Shown here: positions 1-7,295 of the stretch, one piece after another
How positions within the stretch are numbered: the first letter of the stretch is position 1
Layout of the letters: each line of letters begins with the position of its first letter
Source: Desulforamulus profundi
Lineage (GTDB): Bacteria > Bacillota_B > Desulfotomaculia > Desulfotomaculales > Desulfotomaculaceae
DNA: 64,000 bases
Assembly (NCBI RefSeq): GCF_002607855.1
Contig: NZ_AWQQ01000047.1
Location: 15,001 to 79,000 of the forward strand
Direction: 5' to 3'
Made by a program: the position numbers and the translations under genes
Notes under the pieces: model-generated
What the model was told of the DNA's origin: nothing
Databases searched by the model: none
The model's input: the letters and a program-made list of their open reading frames with translations, nothing else

Positions 1-362
1 GTCAGCTTCTTAGATACAAAATCAACGGTCGCACTGTTTACACCTTCAAGGCTTTGTGTTTGAGCTTCAATCTTTGCAGCACAATTCGCACAGTCAAGTC
101 CTTCAAGTATTAATACTTTTTTATTGCTCTTGTTAACGGATTTTTCTTTCACTACCACATCCGGTTCGTGCTTGTGCACTATGGTTTCAACTTGCTGTAG
201 TGTATTCTTATACTCTTGCTCTGATTCAGTTTCTAAAGTCAATGTCTTGTTCATGAAGTTCATATAGGCTTTGACTCCATTTAATTTATTAACCTCATCT
301 TCAATTTTAGCTGCACAATTTGCGCAATCTAAACCTTCTAAAATTACTTCCTTCTTTAACAT
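1..362 (-). CDS. Heavy-metal P-type ATPase, N-terminal part (two HMA domains)
   Basis: Partial gene; the rest lies left of the window. Translation from the ATG at 362 gives two successive heavy-metal-associated domains. Each carries the metal-binding motif GLDCANCAAKIE (near residues 8-20 and 81-93), separated by a lysine-rich linker. This arrangement is typical of the cytosolic N-terminus of Cd/Zn/Pb (CadA/ZntA-like) or Cu exporting P-type ATPases. The ArsR-type repressor gene lies immediately upstream on the same strand (13 bp gap), the usual cadC-cadA order. The metal cannot be told from this part alone. The transmembrane and phosphorylation domains are outside the window. Confidence 0.85.
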   Translation of the reverse strand, partial: MLKKEVILEGLDCANCAAKIEDEVNKLNGVKAYMNFMNKTLTLETESEQEYKNTLQQVETIVHKHEPDVVVKEKSVNKSNKKVLILEGLDCANCAAKIEAQTQSLEGVNSATVDFVSKKL

Positions 363-375
363 TACTGGCCCTCCT

Positions 376-750
376 TTACTTTCTTTCTTCTAAAATATGA
401 ATTAATCCCTGGTCAAATATTTGCTTTACATGTTCATCTTCAATAGAGTAGAATACAATCTTTCCTTCTCTTCTGCTCTTTACTAGTTCAGCCTGCTTTA
501 AGACTCTTAGCTGATGAGAAATTGCTGATTGGGTCATATTTAATAAGAATGCAATATCGCAAACGCACATCTCTGCTTCATCTAACGCCCAGAGTATCTT
601 AATTCTTGTTGAATCCCCAAAGACCTTAAATAGCTCCGCAAGATCATATAGAGTTTCTTCTTGAGGCATTTTTTCTCGAACTTGATTAACAGTATCCTCA
701 TGTATAACATCACAGTCGCATCTTTCAGCTGGTTGAATTTTCCTTGCCAC
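376..750 (-). CDS. ArsR/SmtB-family metal-responsive repressor (CadC-like)
   Basis: A 124-residue winged-helix repressor that would bind operator DNA and leave it when metal binds. The core from about residue 37 (LFKVFGDSTRIKILWAL) through the recognition helix (MTQSAISHQLRVLKQAELV) to the wing (REGKIVFYS) is diagnostic of ArsR/SmtB proteins. The motif MCVCDI matches the alpha-3 metal site of CadC-type sensors, and the N-terminus carries CDCD, a second Cys cluster also seen in CadC. It sits directly upstream of the P-type ATPase on the same strand and probably autoregulates both. Similar imperfect palindromes lie just upstream of it. Confidence 0.88.
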   Translation of the reverse strand: MARKIQPAERCDCDVIHEDTVNQVREKMPQEETLYDLAELFKVFGDSTRIKILWALDEAEMCVCDIAFLLNMTQSAISHQLRVLKQAELVKSRREGKIVFYSIEDEHVKQIFDQGLIHILEERK

Positions 751-779
751 ATTCTCACCTCCGATATTATTTCAATTGT

Positions 780-859
780 ATACTTGAACAGTTGCTCATA
801 TGTTTATATTACTACCGCAATAATAAGATGTCAATAGATACTTGAACAATCATTCAAGT
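780..859. promoter_or_regulatory. Candidate ArsR operator/promoter region
   Basis: Two copies of the half-site ATACTTGAACA lie upstream of the ArsR gene, at about 780-790 and 838-848. The second belongs to a palindrome, ACTTGAA-6 bp-TTCAAGT, at 840-859. Such TTGAA/TTCAA dyads are typical of CadC/CzrA-type operators. The assignment is inferred from position and symmetry. Confidence 0.55.
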
Positions 860-913
860 GAATGAGCAATTTATTGTCTATTTATACTTGATGAGGGTTT
901 TAACAATTAAAAC

Positions 914-950
914 ACCGCCAGATAAAGGATAATTCTCCTCGACTGGCGGT
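914..950 (-). terminator. Hairpin downstream of recombinase remnant
   Basis: Inverted repeat ACCGCCAG / CTGGCGGT with a 21-nt loop. Read on the minus strand it is followed by GTGTTTTAA. It lies just after the stop of the recombinase tail at 963, so it is a plausible Rho-independent terminator for that gene. Confidence 0.5.
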
Positions 951-962
951 TAGTTATATGCA

Positions 963-1139
963 TTATATTTCTACATCAATTTCAACGCTGGACCTGAACT
1001 CAACAGTCATTATCATCTAAGACTGTTAACTTCTCAATAAGCCGTCTCACCAATAGATCATCATATTCTGCGAGTTGACATGACTGCGTTTTCAACCAAT
1101 GCATTTTGCCTCAGTTCACTGTATATATTAAAATAGAAG
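963..1139 (-). pseudogene. Serine recombinase C-terminal remnant (distal part, cut by IS21 element)
   Basis: The minus strand translates, with frame changes, into the characteristic tail of large Clostridial serine recombinases. Pieces seen are LRQNALVENA, QLAEYDDLLVRRLIEKLTVL and TVEFRSSVEIDVEI followed by a stop at 963. The matching upstream piece (YNEVADEIYRLREL) lies on the other side of the IS21-family element, at 37693-37762. The IS therefore inserted in this gene between those two segments. The catalytic serine domain is absent. The frame changes could be decay or the single-base deletions seen all over this sequence. Confidence 0.7.
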
Positions 1140-1170
1140 TGTAGCAAATATAAGTAAAAAAGTGTAGCAG
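1140..1170 (+). repeat. IS21-family left terminal inverted repeat
   Basis: TGTAGCAAATATAAG at 1140, followed by a second GTGTAGCAG unit ending near 1170. It matches the reverse complement of 37664-37692. Repeated internal units at the ends are a family trait and are bound by IstA. Confidence 0.8.
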
Positions 1171-1258
1171 CAATGGACAAAAAGAAGCTCCATTGCAGTC
1201 GACCTGAAAATTCGGTATCCTTGGAGTTTGAGACTAACAAGGAAGGTGAATTGAAAGG

Positions 1259-2121
1259 ATGATAGCAATGGAGAGAATTCAGTATATCACAGCGCTGCGA
1301 GAATATGAAGACCTGTCGCTTAGAGCAATCTCAGAAAAAACCGGCCATCATTTTGACACAGTCAAAAATATGTGGAGAAAGATGATTGGAATGCAGAAAC
1401 CAAGCCTCGCAAGATGCGTGAAAGCAGACTTGACGCATTAAAACCTGTCATAGATGAATGGCTTGAAAGCGATTTAAAAATGCCCCGAAAACAGCGGCAT
1501 ACCGCCACTAAAGTATATGATCGGTTAAGCACAGAAGCTGAATTTAAGGACAAGCTGCTGGTTGGAAAACAAACTGTCATCAACTATGTTTCTAAAGCAA
1601 AAAAAGAACTTGGCAAGAGCGTTTACGATACTGCAATTTTAGGGTACCACGTATTCGGAGAGGCGCAGCTGGATTTTGGTGAAGTTTATGCTTTTGACGC
1701 CGTGGGAACACTGACCAAATATTATGAACTCGTCATCTCATTTCCAGCTTCAAACGGCGGATATGTGCAGCTATGCAAATCACAGAACACGGAATGTCTT
1801 CTTGAAGGAATGCAACGCATATTCGAGTATATGGCAAAGTGCCGACACGGATACTGTTTGACAATATGAGCAGTGCAGTCGTAAAAATCCTACCCAAAAG
1901 AGGAAGGCAGTTGACAGATACATTTACCAGGTTTGTGTTGCATCATAAGTTCAACGCTATTTTCTGTAATCCGAACAAAGGTCAGGAAAAAGGTAGCGTG
2001 GAAAACAAGGTTGGTTACCAACGTCGCAATTTCTTTGTTCCTGTGCCAACGGTTACAGATTTAATCCAGTTCAACAAAGATATTTTAACACGCTGTGATG
2101 AAGATATGAATCGGGAACATT
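1259..2121 (+). pseudogene. istA: IstA transposase, 5' part, interrupted by prophage
   Basis: N-terminal half of the IS21 transposase: helix-turn-helix (AISEKTGHHFDTVKKYV after correction) and the start of the DDE domain (AQLDFGEVYAF; VPTRILFDNMSSAV; EKGSVENKVGYQRRNFF, giving Asp, Asp and Glu in order). Two single-base deletions break the frame, near 1372 (A-run: VKNMWRK should read VKKYVEKDDW) and near 1836 (YMAKCRHGY should read YMGKVPTRILF). At 2121 the codon run ...MNREH is cut by the prophage and resumes as YRKKDL at 36271. Joining the two sides restores the frame exactly. Confidence 0.85.
2117..2121. repeat. 5-bp target-site duplication, left copy (ACATT)
   Basis: ACATT directly precedes the phage end TGTAGCC and recurs at 36266-36270 directly after the other phage end ...CCACA. 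Five-base duplications are the hallmark of Mu-family transposition. A 6-bp stretch AACATT is shared, so AACAT is an alternative. ACATT is chosen because it gives TG...CA phage ends. Confidence 0.88.
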
Positions 2122-2244
2122 TGTAGCCGCTCAAAATTTTTGGCAAAAATTCTCATGATTTTTGGCAAAAATAACGCTGGTTTTTAGAACTATTTCTGAG
2201 GGTCTTTGGCTTTACTCTTGCCAATTATTTTGAGAATAACGCTC
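2122..2244. repeat. Phage tail-fibre-side end with repeated putative transposase sites
   Basis: The first 120 bp of the element hold two copies of TTTTTGGCAAAAAT (2137-2150 and 2159-2172, near-palindromic), two copies of AATAACGCT (near 2170-2178 and 2234-2242) and a TTGCCAATTATTTTG block at 2218. MuA-type transposases bind several short sites at each end. That these are the sites is inferred from repetition and position. Confidence 0.5.
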
Positions 2245-3389
2245 CTGGACGTGCTGGTCTTCGCCCCGTTGAAATACGCACTCGTTCAGGAGTTTTGTTT
2301 TGAAGTTATAGCTGTTGAAGTGCCTCATGATGCCGAAATAGGACTGCATTGAGGCATTCACCTTATCGAAGGCAATCAACCCCTTTTCATAGGCTTTTTG
2401 AAGCGTTTTGACCCTCCTCTTAATCTTCTTCAGAGTCTTTTTCTTTAGCTTCCTATGGGTAGGCCATATCTTAAAGCCCACGAACTCAACACCTAAAGAT
2501 ATGGGTCTGATAGCAGTCTTGTTGTTTAGGTCAAGCGCAAGAGCCGATTTCAGGAATGTTCCAATGTCTTCCTTGACCTTGTGTAAGTATTTCTTATCAT
2601 CCGACAGGATTATTATATCATCCATATACCTGATGTAGTAATGTATCCTCAATTTGTGCTTTACATACTGGTCAAGCTCGTTTAAGTAGACATTTGCAAA
2701 GAGTTGTGAGGTAAGGTTTCCTATTGGCATCCCTGTATCAAACAGTCTCTCTTCTTCCGGGCAGTCATCGGCTTCCATTCCGGCAGGGAGCCCAAAGGCC
2801 ACGTCCTCACTGTTGACTATGGTCTCAAGCAGCCACATCAAGTCATTATCAACAATCTTCTTTCTTAGGATGTCAAGTAATATCGCATGGTTGACTCTAT
2901 AAAAATACTTCGAGATATCAAGCTTAAGGTAATAGTATTTTTGACTCTTGCGGTCTACCTGCCGCAACCAGTATTGAAGCCTGTCTGCCGCTTTATGAGT
3001 GCCTTTTCCGACTCTGCAACCATAACTATCAAAAATAAACTGTTTGTCATAGAGCGGGTATAAAATCCTGTATACGGCCCATTGAACAACTCTATCTTTG
3101 AAAGGCAGTGCATGATTAATCTCTTTTTAGGGTCATGTATAAAGAACTGCCTATATTTGCCTACTTCATAGGTTTTATATAAAAGCTCATTTTGAATAAT
3201 AATCAAGTTTTCCTCAAGCTGGCTGTTAAATTTTAATATTTCATCCCTAAAACGTTTCCCTTTTCTCGCTTCAAGGGCCGCTATGTACAAGTTTTCAAAA
3301 TCAATGATTTTCGGAAAAAGGTTCTTTAATTTCTGAGACAATTTTTGCATCCCCTTGTTTTTATTAGTACTATATGTAGCATCTTTCAT
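2212..3389 (-). CDS. DGR reverse transcriptase (one frameshift as read)
   Basis: Copies the template repeat RNA with errors at adenines so that the cDNA can overwrite the variable repeat. The corrected length is 392 residues, usual for DGR enzymes. Motifs in order: FFIHDPKKRLIM, then LPFKDRVVQWAVYRILYPLY and DSYGCRVGKGTHKAADRL, KLDISKYFYRVNH (palm), PIGNLTSQLFANVYLN (about 222-237) and YIRYMDDIII with catalytic YMDD at about 255-258. The IGxxxSQ form of motif 4 is a DGR hallmark, where retroviral and group II enzymes have QGxxxSP. One base is missing at about 3111 (ATCATGCACTG for ATCATGGCACTG), so as read the protein stops making sense after residue 93. Only one base is needed to restore 393 codons. 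It lies downstream of the template repeat and avd. Confidence 0.92.
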
Positions 3390-3512
3390 TACTTACTCGA
3401 TGCTTCTATAGCAATTCAATATTTTGCTTTTTCAGCAGGGGAATGAGCCCCTTTGTTCTCTCTGTGCTATCTATAACCCCATGAGGTTATAGCCATTGAC
3501 TATGAGAGCAGA

Positions 3513-3623
3513 GCGGAGCGGAAACCGATATTCGTACTGACGTTCGCACGAGAGTTGTTCAGGTTGACGTTGAACACGCCCGCATTGGAAGTGTTACCCC
3601 AATTGCCGCCACGAATCGGGAGC
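3513..3623 (-). repeat. DGR template repeat (TR)
   Basis: 111 bp aligned without gaps to the variable repeat at 4090-4200 (offset 577). The two differ at 15 positions, and all 15 are adenines in the TR when read on the coding (minus) strand. None of the 88 non-adenine positions differ, and 8 of the 23 adenines are unchanged. Translated in the target frame, the TR carries asparagine codons (AAC/AAT) at the variable positions, which is the classic DGR design. It lies between avd and the reverse transcriptase, as expected. Confidence 0.97.
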
Positions 3624-3660
3624 TCAATAGACTCATCCCCCATAGTTTTTGTTTATTTAT

Positions 3661-4002
3661 TTACTGCTTTACTGCCTTCATCCATCCTCCCAACATGCGC
3701 CCGATTTCGCTGAGCATCTTGCTCCAATTTTCATATTGCTTCAGTCCCAAGTATTTGAATTTAGGGTCTGCCGCAACCCTTATAAAGGTTTTTAATGTTT
3801 CCAGCTCAACATCCATTTCCTGAAGAGTTGTCTTTTTATAATACTTCTTGTTTGCCACTATCGCCAACCTCAGCAGCGTATACATGCTTTTCTTAATCTC
3901 CGTTGCAAGCGCATATCTTTCTGACCTGGGAAACTGAAGTAGGCAGTTGTTTCCGTAGACTATCATGTCATAGATTTTTTGGTATATCTTTAATTGCTCC
4001 AT
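3661..4002 (-). CDS. avd: DGR accessory variability determinant (Avd-like)
   Basis: A 113-residue basic, helical protein that matches the DGR accessory family in size, position and sequence style. It has alternating helices without Gly/Pro breaks and the end GRMLGGWMKAVKQ, typical of the four-helix-bundle Avd/bAvd proteins. Family members form a barrel-shaped pentamer that binds the reverse transcriptase and the template RNA. It stands between the target gene's hairpin and the template repeat, the canonical order target-VR / avd / TR / RT. The assignment rests on context as much as on sequence. Confidence 0.85.
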   Translation of the reverse strand: MEQLKIYQKIYDMIVYGNNCLLQFPRSERYALATEIKKSMYTLLRLAIVANKKYYKKTTLQEMDVELETLKTFIRVAADPKFKYLGLKQYENWSKMLSEIGRMLGGWMKAVKQ

Positions 4003-4030
4003 CTAAAACTCCTCTCTTACTTCAGGGTGG

Positions 4031-4052
4031 GGGGAGAGCTATCGCTCTCCCC
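4031..4052 (-). promoter_or_regulatory. DGR target-site hairpin/cruciform downstream of VR
   Basis: Perfect 9-bp GC-rich stem GGGGAGAGC / GCTCTCCCC with tetraloop GATA on the coding strand. It begins about 37 nt past the variable repeat and after the target stop codon. In the Bordetella phage DGR, a similar hairpin with a GRNA tetraloop next to the initiation-of-homing site is needed for efficient retrohoming. GATA fits GRNA. Confidence 0.75.
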
Positions 4053-4073
4053 GACAGATATTCAGAAAACAGA

Positions 4074-5177
4074 TTACAGAGTAACAAAAGCGGAGCGGAA
4101 ACCGAGACGCGTACTGACGCTCGCACGAGAGTGGGCCAGGGAGACGTAGAACACGCCCGCATGGGAAGTGCGACCCCAATAGCCGCCACGAAACGGGAGC
4201 CTTTCTCCATAGTTACGAGCATAAAAACCGTCTGCCCCATGCGCCGCATCAATCGGAAACATTCCTAAAGCTTTGAGGAGATTCGGGATTGTTACTCCTG
4301 CTTCAGCAGCCAGTGTTTCGAAGGTTGTGTATGAATATCCGTAATCATACTGGCCTCCCGGTGTATACATCTGGTTTTCAACCGCCGTGTTTATCCTCGG
4401 GTCTCCACCAACATCATGAGAGGTAGCGGTTGCATCGCCTGCCGTGGTATTGTCCACCTTTAGAGTGTTGGCCGTGCCGGGGGCCACAAGGCTTCCGTCC
4501 TGCAACATGGCCTTCCACAACGCACTTGTCGCCGTTTGGTCAACAGCAGCAGCGGCATCGTTGTTAGGGATAATTTGTATCTCCCCGTTGTTAAGCCTCA
4601 AGCCTCCGACCCATTCCCACACGTTGCCGTTGAGGTCAAATATGCCCTCGTTGGTGTTGTCGTGAGCCCAACTTGCCGGGCCACTTCCGGTTGCAACCCT
4701 GCCGGTCTTCCCGGCTCCACTGTCAAAGTAGGTTCCCACACCCTTCTCATGGGGAGCGGAATGGTCAGCTCCATAGTTATTGTTCCCCCTGGGCATAAAG
4801 CCGTTTTTCTTACACCAAAGCGCAATCCCGGCCCATTCAGCATTCGTCATCAGATGCCATCCTAAGCCCTTATTTTCACAGTAGGCTTTTACTGTATCGA
4901 AGTTCACGCTTGTTTTCGGGTCTTTAAAGGGCAGGCTGTAGGCTCGGTCATACATGACAATATTTTGATACTTGGAGACCATCACTTCAGATTTCTGAAC
5001 TCCATTCACAACAAACATTGGATGAGCCGCATCTTCTCCACCGGTCATCACGTCAATGCTTTTGAATAGCGGTATCCTCACCATGATTGAAGGGAGCCCC
5101 ATATCATCAAACAAGACCGTATTTTTCCCGCCCGACAACGCTTCAACCGCTAATTTCATGTCATCAAAATTACTCAT
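4074..5177 (-). CDS. DGR target: variable lectin-fold (FGE/sulfatase-modifying-factor-like) receptor-binding protein
   Basis: A 367-residue protein whose C-terminal two thirds is the formylglycine-generating-enzyme-like form of the C-type lectin fold, used by many DGR variable proteins. Seen are GLGWHLMTNAEWAGIALWCK (about 104-123), FDLNGNVWEWVGG (about 180-192) and the ending LPFRGGYWG...SRASVSTRLGFRSAFVTL. Residues about 327-363 are encoded by the variable repeat. Template Asn codons appear there as Tyr, Arg, His, Tyr, Ser, Ala, His, Ser and Arg, and two Ile codons as Phe and Leu, so the present allele has been diversified. The N-terminal part probably attaches to the tail. It follows small tail genes and is likely the phage adhesin. 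Confidence 0.93.
   Translation of the reverse strand: MSNFDDMKLAVEALSGGKNTVLFDDMGLPSIMVRIPLFKSIDVMTGGEDAAHPMFVVNGVQKSEVMVSKYQNIVMYDRAYSLPFKDPKTSVNFDTVKAYCENKGLGWHLMTNAEWAGIALWCKKNGFMPRGNNNYGADHSAPHEKGVGTYFDSGAGKTGRVATGSGPASWAHDNTNEGIFDLNGNVWEWVGGLRLNNGEIQIIPNNDAAAAVDQTATSALWKAMLQDGSLVAPGTANTLKVDNTTAGDATATSHDVGGDPRINTAVENQMYTPGGQYDYGYSYTTFETLAAEAGVTIPNLLKALGMFPIDAAHGADGFYARNYGERLPFRGGYWGRTSHAGVFYVSLAHSRASVSTRLGFRSAFVTL
4090..4200 (-). repeat. DGR variable repeat (VR) in the target gene
   Basis: Ungapped partner of the TR at 3513-3623, with 96 of 111 positions identical. The differing bases are only where the TR has adenine on the coding strand. The shared run at the 3' end (GGTTTCCGCTCCGC) is free of changes and would hold the initiation-of-homing sequence. 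It lies at the extreme 3' end of the target gene, as in characterised DGRs. Confidence 0.97.
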
Positions 5178-5517
5178 TGGTTGCTCCTCCTTTAGCCCAT
5201 AATGTTATTGTCACCTTGCCCATATCAAATGGGATGGGGAATTGCTTTTCCATTGGATTGCCATTCTCATCCTCACCGTCAATGACGGTATCGTATGCCC
5301 TTGCCGGTATGTCTATCTGTGCAACATACCATTTATTGAGCCCGAAGGTCAGGAACCCGAACTCATTAGTGCAAATGTTAATATGAACATCAAAGTCCCT
5401 TTCGTACTTCTCAAGGTCAAGGGTCATGATTTCATCCAGGATGACCTTTGTCCCGTCCTGCACGATGTTGATTTTTGGCCCTTCGTTCTTTTCAACGATA
5501 TTTACCTGACCGTTCAT
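5170..5517 (-). CDS. Phage tail-fibre-region protein, unknown function
   Basis: 115 residues, acidic, mostly beta-strand in character (KINIVQDGTKVILDEIMTLDL; VHINICTNEFGFLTFGLNKW). I do not recognise a family. Its last codons overlap the start of the DGR target gene by 8 bp, so the two are translationally coupled and probably form part of the same distal tail structure. It could be the tail-attachment partner or chaperone of the variable protein, but nothing in the sequence proves this. Confidence 0.6.
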   Translation of the reverse strand: MNGQVNIVEKNEGPKINIVQDGTKVILDEIMTLDLEKYERDFDVHINICTNEFGFLTFGLNKWYVAQIDIPARAYDTVIDGEDENGNPMEKQFPIPFDMGKVTITLWAKGGATNE

Positions 5518-5684
5518 CTTTTCAATCCCTCCGCTTTCTTAATCACTTCATGACTCCTCTGAGCAATGCACTCAGCGTATTCCCTTGTTTGCTTGTTGGC
5601 CGTTGAGCTGTTGTGTCCAAAGTCCCTCAAGACCCTGTTCGTCCTTTCTTGCCTCTCGCTGCTCTTAATTATCACGTTCGCCAT
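5514..5684 (-). CDS. Small phage protein, unknown function
   Basis: 56 residues starting MANVIIKSSERQERTNRVLR, with a basic helical N-terminus and no recognisable domain. The start at 5684 is preferred because it forms a TAATG overlap with the stop of the upstream tail-fibre gene, typical of this operon. A longer form starting at 5714 is possible. It overlaps the following gene by 4 bp. Confidence 0.5.
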   Translation of the reverse strand: MANVIIKSSERQERTNRVLRDFGHNSSTANKQTREYAECIAQRSHEVIKKAEGLKR

Positions 5685-6130
5685 TATTGAAACATACCCC
5701 CTTGGATAAAACATTTGATTGTTGCACTCGTTGCGCTGCCTGTGTACCGGATTTTAAAGCCGTTCAGGGCCTTGTCGTACACCTCAATGTCTCCGACAAA
5801 CCCGTTGGAGCTTAGAACCTCAGTGAGCACCCTGTAATTCAAGGTGTCCCTTGCCTTTTGGAGGGCAACGGTTGTCTCTGAGTTGTTAAAGGGATAGCTC
5901 ATTGTATTGCTCAATGACACTTCCACAAGCTCTCCTTCCAGGTCAGCTATGCTTCTTTTGGACTGCATTGCCTGTTGAATCAGAACCGAGGCAAAACCGT
6001 CAGCTCCAAGAATACCGGTCTCCATATTGTTTAAGTTTGTCGCACTGACGGGAGTCCCTTCCTGAATCACCTCTCCCGTTAGTTCGTCAACAATATGGTC
6101 TTGCCATTGCTTGAGATTGTAAGGCTTCAT
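5684..6130 (-). CDS. Phage tail-fibre protein (short)
   Basis: 148 residues. The N-terminus (YNLKQWQDHIVDELTGEVIQ, then EGTPVSATNLNNMETGIL) is a form often seen at the start of Gram-positive phage tail-fibre or baseplate-appendage proteins, where Asn-Leu-Asn-Asn-Met-Glu marks the coiled segment. The remainder has beta-rich stretches. It lies between the gpI-like tail gene and the DGR target, so it is placed in the distal fibre complex. Family membership is judged from the N-terminal motif only. Confidence 0.65.
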   Translation of the reverse strand: MKPYNLKQWQDHIVDELTGEVIQEGTPVSATNLNNMETGILGADGFASVLIQQAMQSKRSIADLEGELVEVSLSNTMSYPFNNSETTVALQKARDTLNYRVLTEVLSSNGFVGDIEVYDKALNGFKIRYTGSATSATIKCFIQGGMFQ

Positions 6131-6131
6131 T

Positions 6132-6440
6132 TTAGCTCACCTCCACTTCCACGAATTTATAAGCAAAGACCGAATACAGCCCTTTGGATTGAGGTTTTAT
6201 AAACTCTCTGGTTGCAAGAGCCACCACATCACCGTCCCTGTCAACTAAACTGATATTGCTGACCGTTCCCGAAACAGTGTCATCCAGGTAGACGAATATC
6301 CTTATAAAGTCCTGGTTTATCTCCGTTTTAAAGATATCAGTCTGTCTTTGCTGCCCGTTCAGCAGATAGGTTGCATGTGACAATGAGTCTTTCAGCCTTG
6401 TGAGCTGTTTGGTAATACCCGTTGCAGTTAATGTCTTCAT
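6132..6440 (-). CDS. Phage tail protein, unknown function
   Basis: 102 residues with a beta-sandwich-like pattern (FIRIFVYLDDTVSGTVSNIS; LVDRDGDVVALATREFI). No family recognised. It is the first gene after the gpI-like tail protein and ends one base before the short fibre gene begins, so it belongs to the tail-fibre operon. Confidence 0.55.
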   Translation of the reverse strand: MKTLTATGITKQLTRLKDSLSHATYLLNGQQRQTDIFKTEINQDFIRIFVYLDDTVSGTVSNISLVDRDGDVVALATREFIKPQSKGLYSVFAYKFVEVEVS

Positions 6441-6454
6441 CCATCAAACCTCCT

Positions 6455-7291
6455 TTAGTTTGGATATTCTCCCGCCCTTATTTGATTACAGAGAGGATAG
6501 TTGAATGTATTACCCTCATACTCCGTTTCTGCCTCTATTGTTGAGCTCTCATGGTTGCACTGCACAAAGTCCGTTTCTTGATACAGTCTTTCGGATGCAG
6601 CAATCGTCCCGGCCAGGGGATAGGAGAAGTTGCCTTCTCTGTACGTCGATTCATGACTCAAGTCAGTCCTGAGCAGATAGCCCACATTATCATTGTTGTA
6701 GGGCCACACCCCGCAAAGGAAGGTGTTGCATAATGGATACCGGTAAAGGCCGCCCTTAAACTCCGACCTGGCTTCAACCTGCGTATATTCCTCTATCCCA
6801 TAACTGGGCTTTCCACTTGCAGGCTTGACCTTCATGACTTCCTTGTCGATAACCGCCATGTCATTGATGCCGACTTGCTGCTTTGACGAGAGATAGACCA
6901 GGAACTCAGCCCACCTTTCAGGGTCATGGATGTAAAATGGCTCAATTCGTGATTGTTCATATCCAAGAGCCTTGAGTGCAAGGAGGATACCTTCATTCGT
7001 TCCGGCTTTCTCAGCAATAATATTTTTCATTGAAAGCCTCATTCTATAGTTTTCAACGCTTTCCCCTTTGAGTCTCTTCATGCGACGGTCACGCCCATGC
7101 TCTTCAAGCATAAGACTGCTTGCACTGATTACCATCGACTCCGCTCTGACCCGGAAGATATCTTGTTTTGTCTGGTCAAACAGCTTCCCGAGCACCTTGA
7201 AGAGTATATAAAACTGGTTTTTTGCCTTGGCGACTTTTTTGAGAGGGCCAAAGAGCAGGTAATACATATAGTCCTGAAACTTTTCAAACAT
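6455..7291 (-). CDS. Baseplate/tail protein, Mu gp48 (P2 gpI)-like
   Basis: About 278 residues, starting MFEKFQDYMYYLLFGPLKKV behind a GAGGG ribosome site that lies inside the end of the baseplate J gene. A start at 7309 is also possible. The N-terminal helical domain (residues 1-100) resembles the YmfQ/gp48 tail family, which contacts baseplate wedge J and carries the fibres. The C-terminal 100 residues hold three imperfect repeats, each centred on a YPL(C/A) motif (RYPLCNTFLCG, SYPLAGTIAA, NYPLCNQIRAG), likely an attachment module. It follows J directly, as in Mu. Confidence 0.75.
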   Translation of the reverse strand: MFEKFQDYMYYLLFGPLKKVAKAKNQFYILFKVLGKLFDQTKQDIFRVRAESMVISASSLMLEEHGRDRRMKRLKGESVENYRMRLSMKNIIAEKAGTNEGILLALKALGYEQSRIEPFYIHDPERWAEFLVYLSSKQQVGINDMAVIDKEVMKVKPASGKPSYGIEEYTQVEARSEFKGGLYRYPLCNTFLCGVWPYNNDNVGYLLRTDLSHESTYREGNFSYPLAGTIAASERLYQETDFVQCNHESSTIEAETEYEGNTFNYPLCNQIRAGEYPN

Positions 7292-7295
7292 ACCT

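Noticed and set aside
1131..1139. A target duplication of the IS21 element
   Set aside because: Flanks ATAGAAG and AATTTAT do not match, so none is claimed.
2116..2120. AACAT as the prophage target duplication
   Set aside because: Equally shared, but it would make the phage start TTGT and end CCAC. ACATT gives the expected TG...CA ends.
3500..4200. CRISPR array or simple tandem repeat
   Set aside because: Only two repeat copies exist, 577 bp apart, and the substitution bias at adenines identifies a DGR. No CRISPR repeats or cas genes were seen anywhere in the window.
3903..4268. A rightward open frame of 121 codons across the variable repeat
   Set aside because: It is antisense to avd and the DGR target, has no ribosome site, and its apparent order comes from the constrained VR on the other strand.
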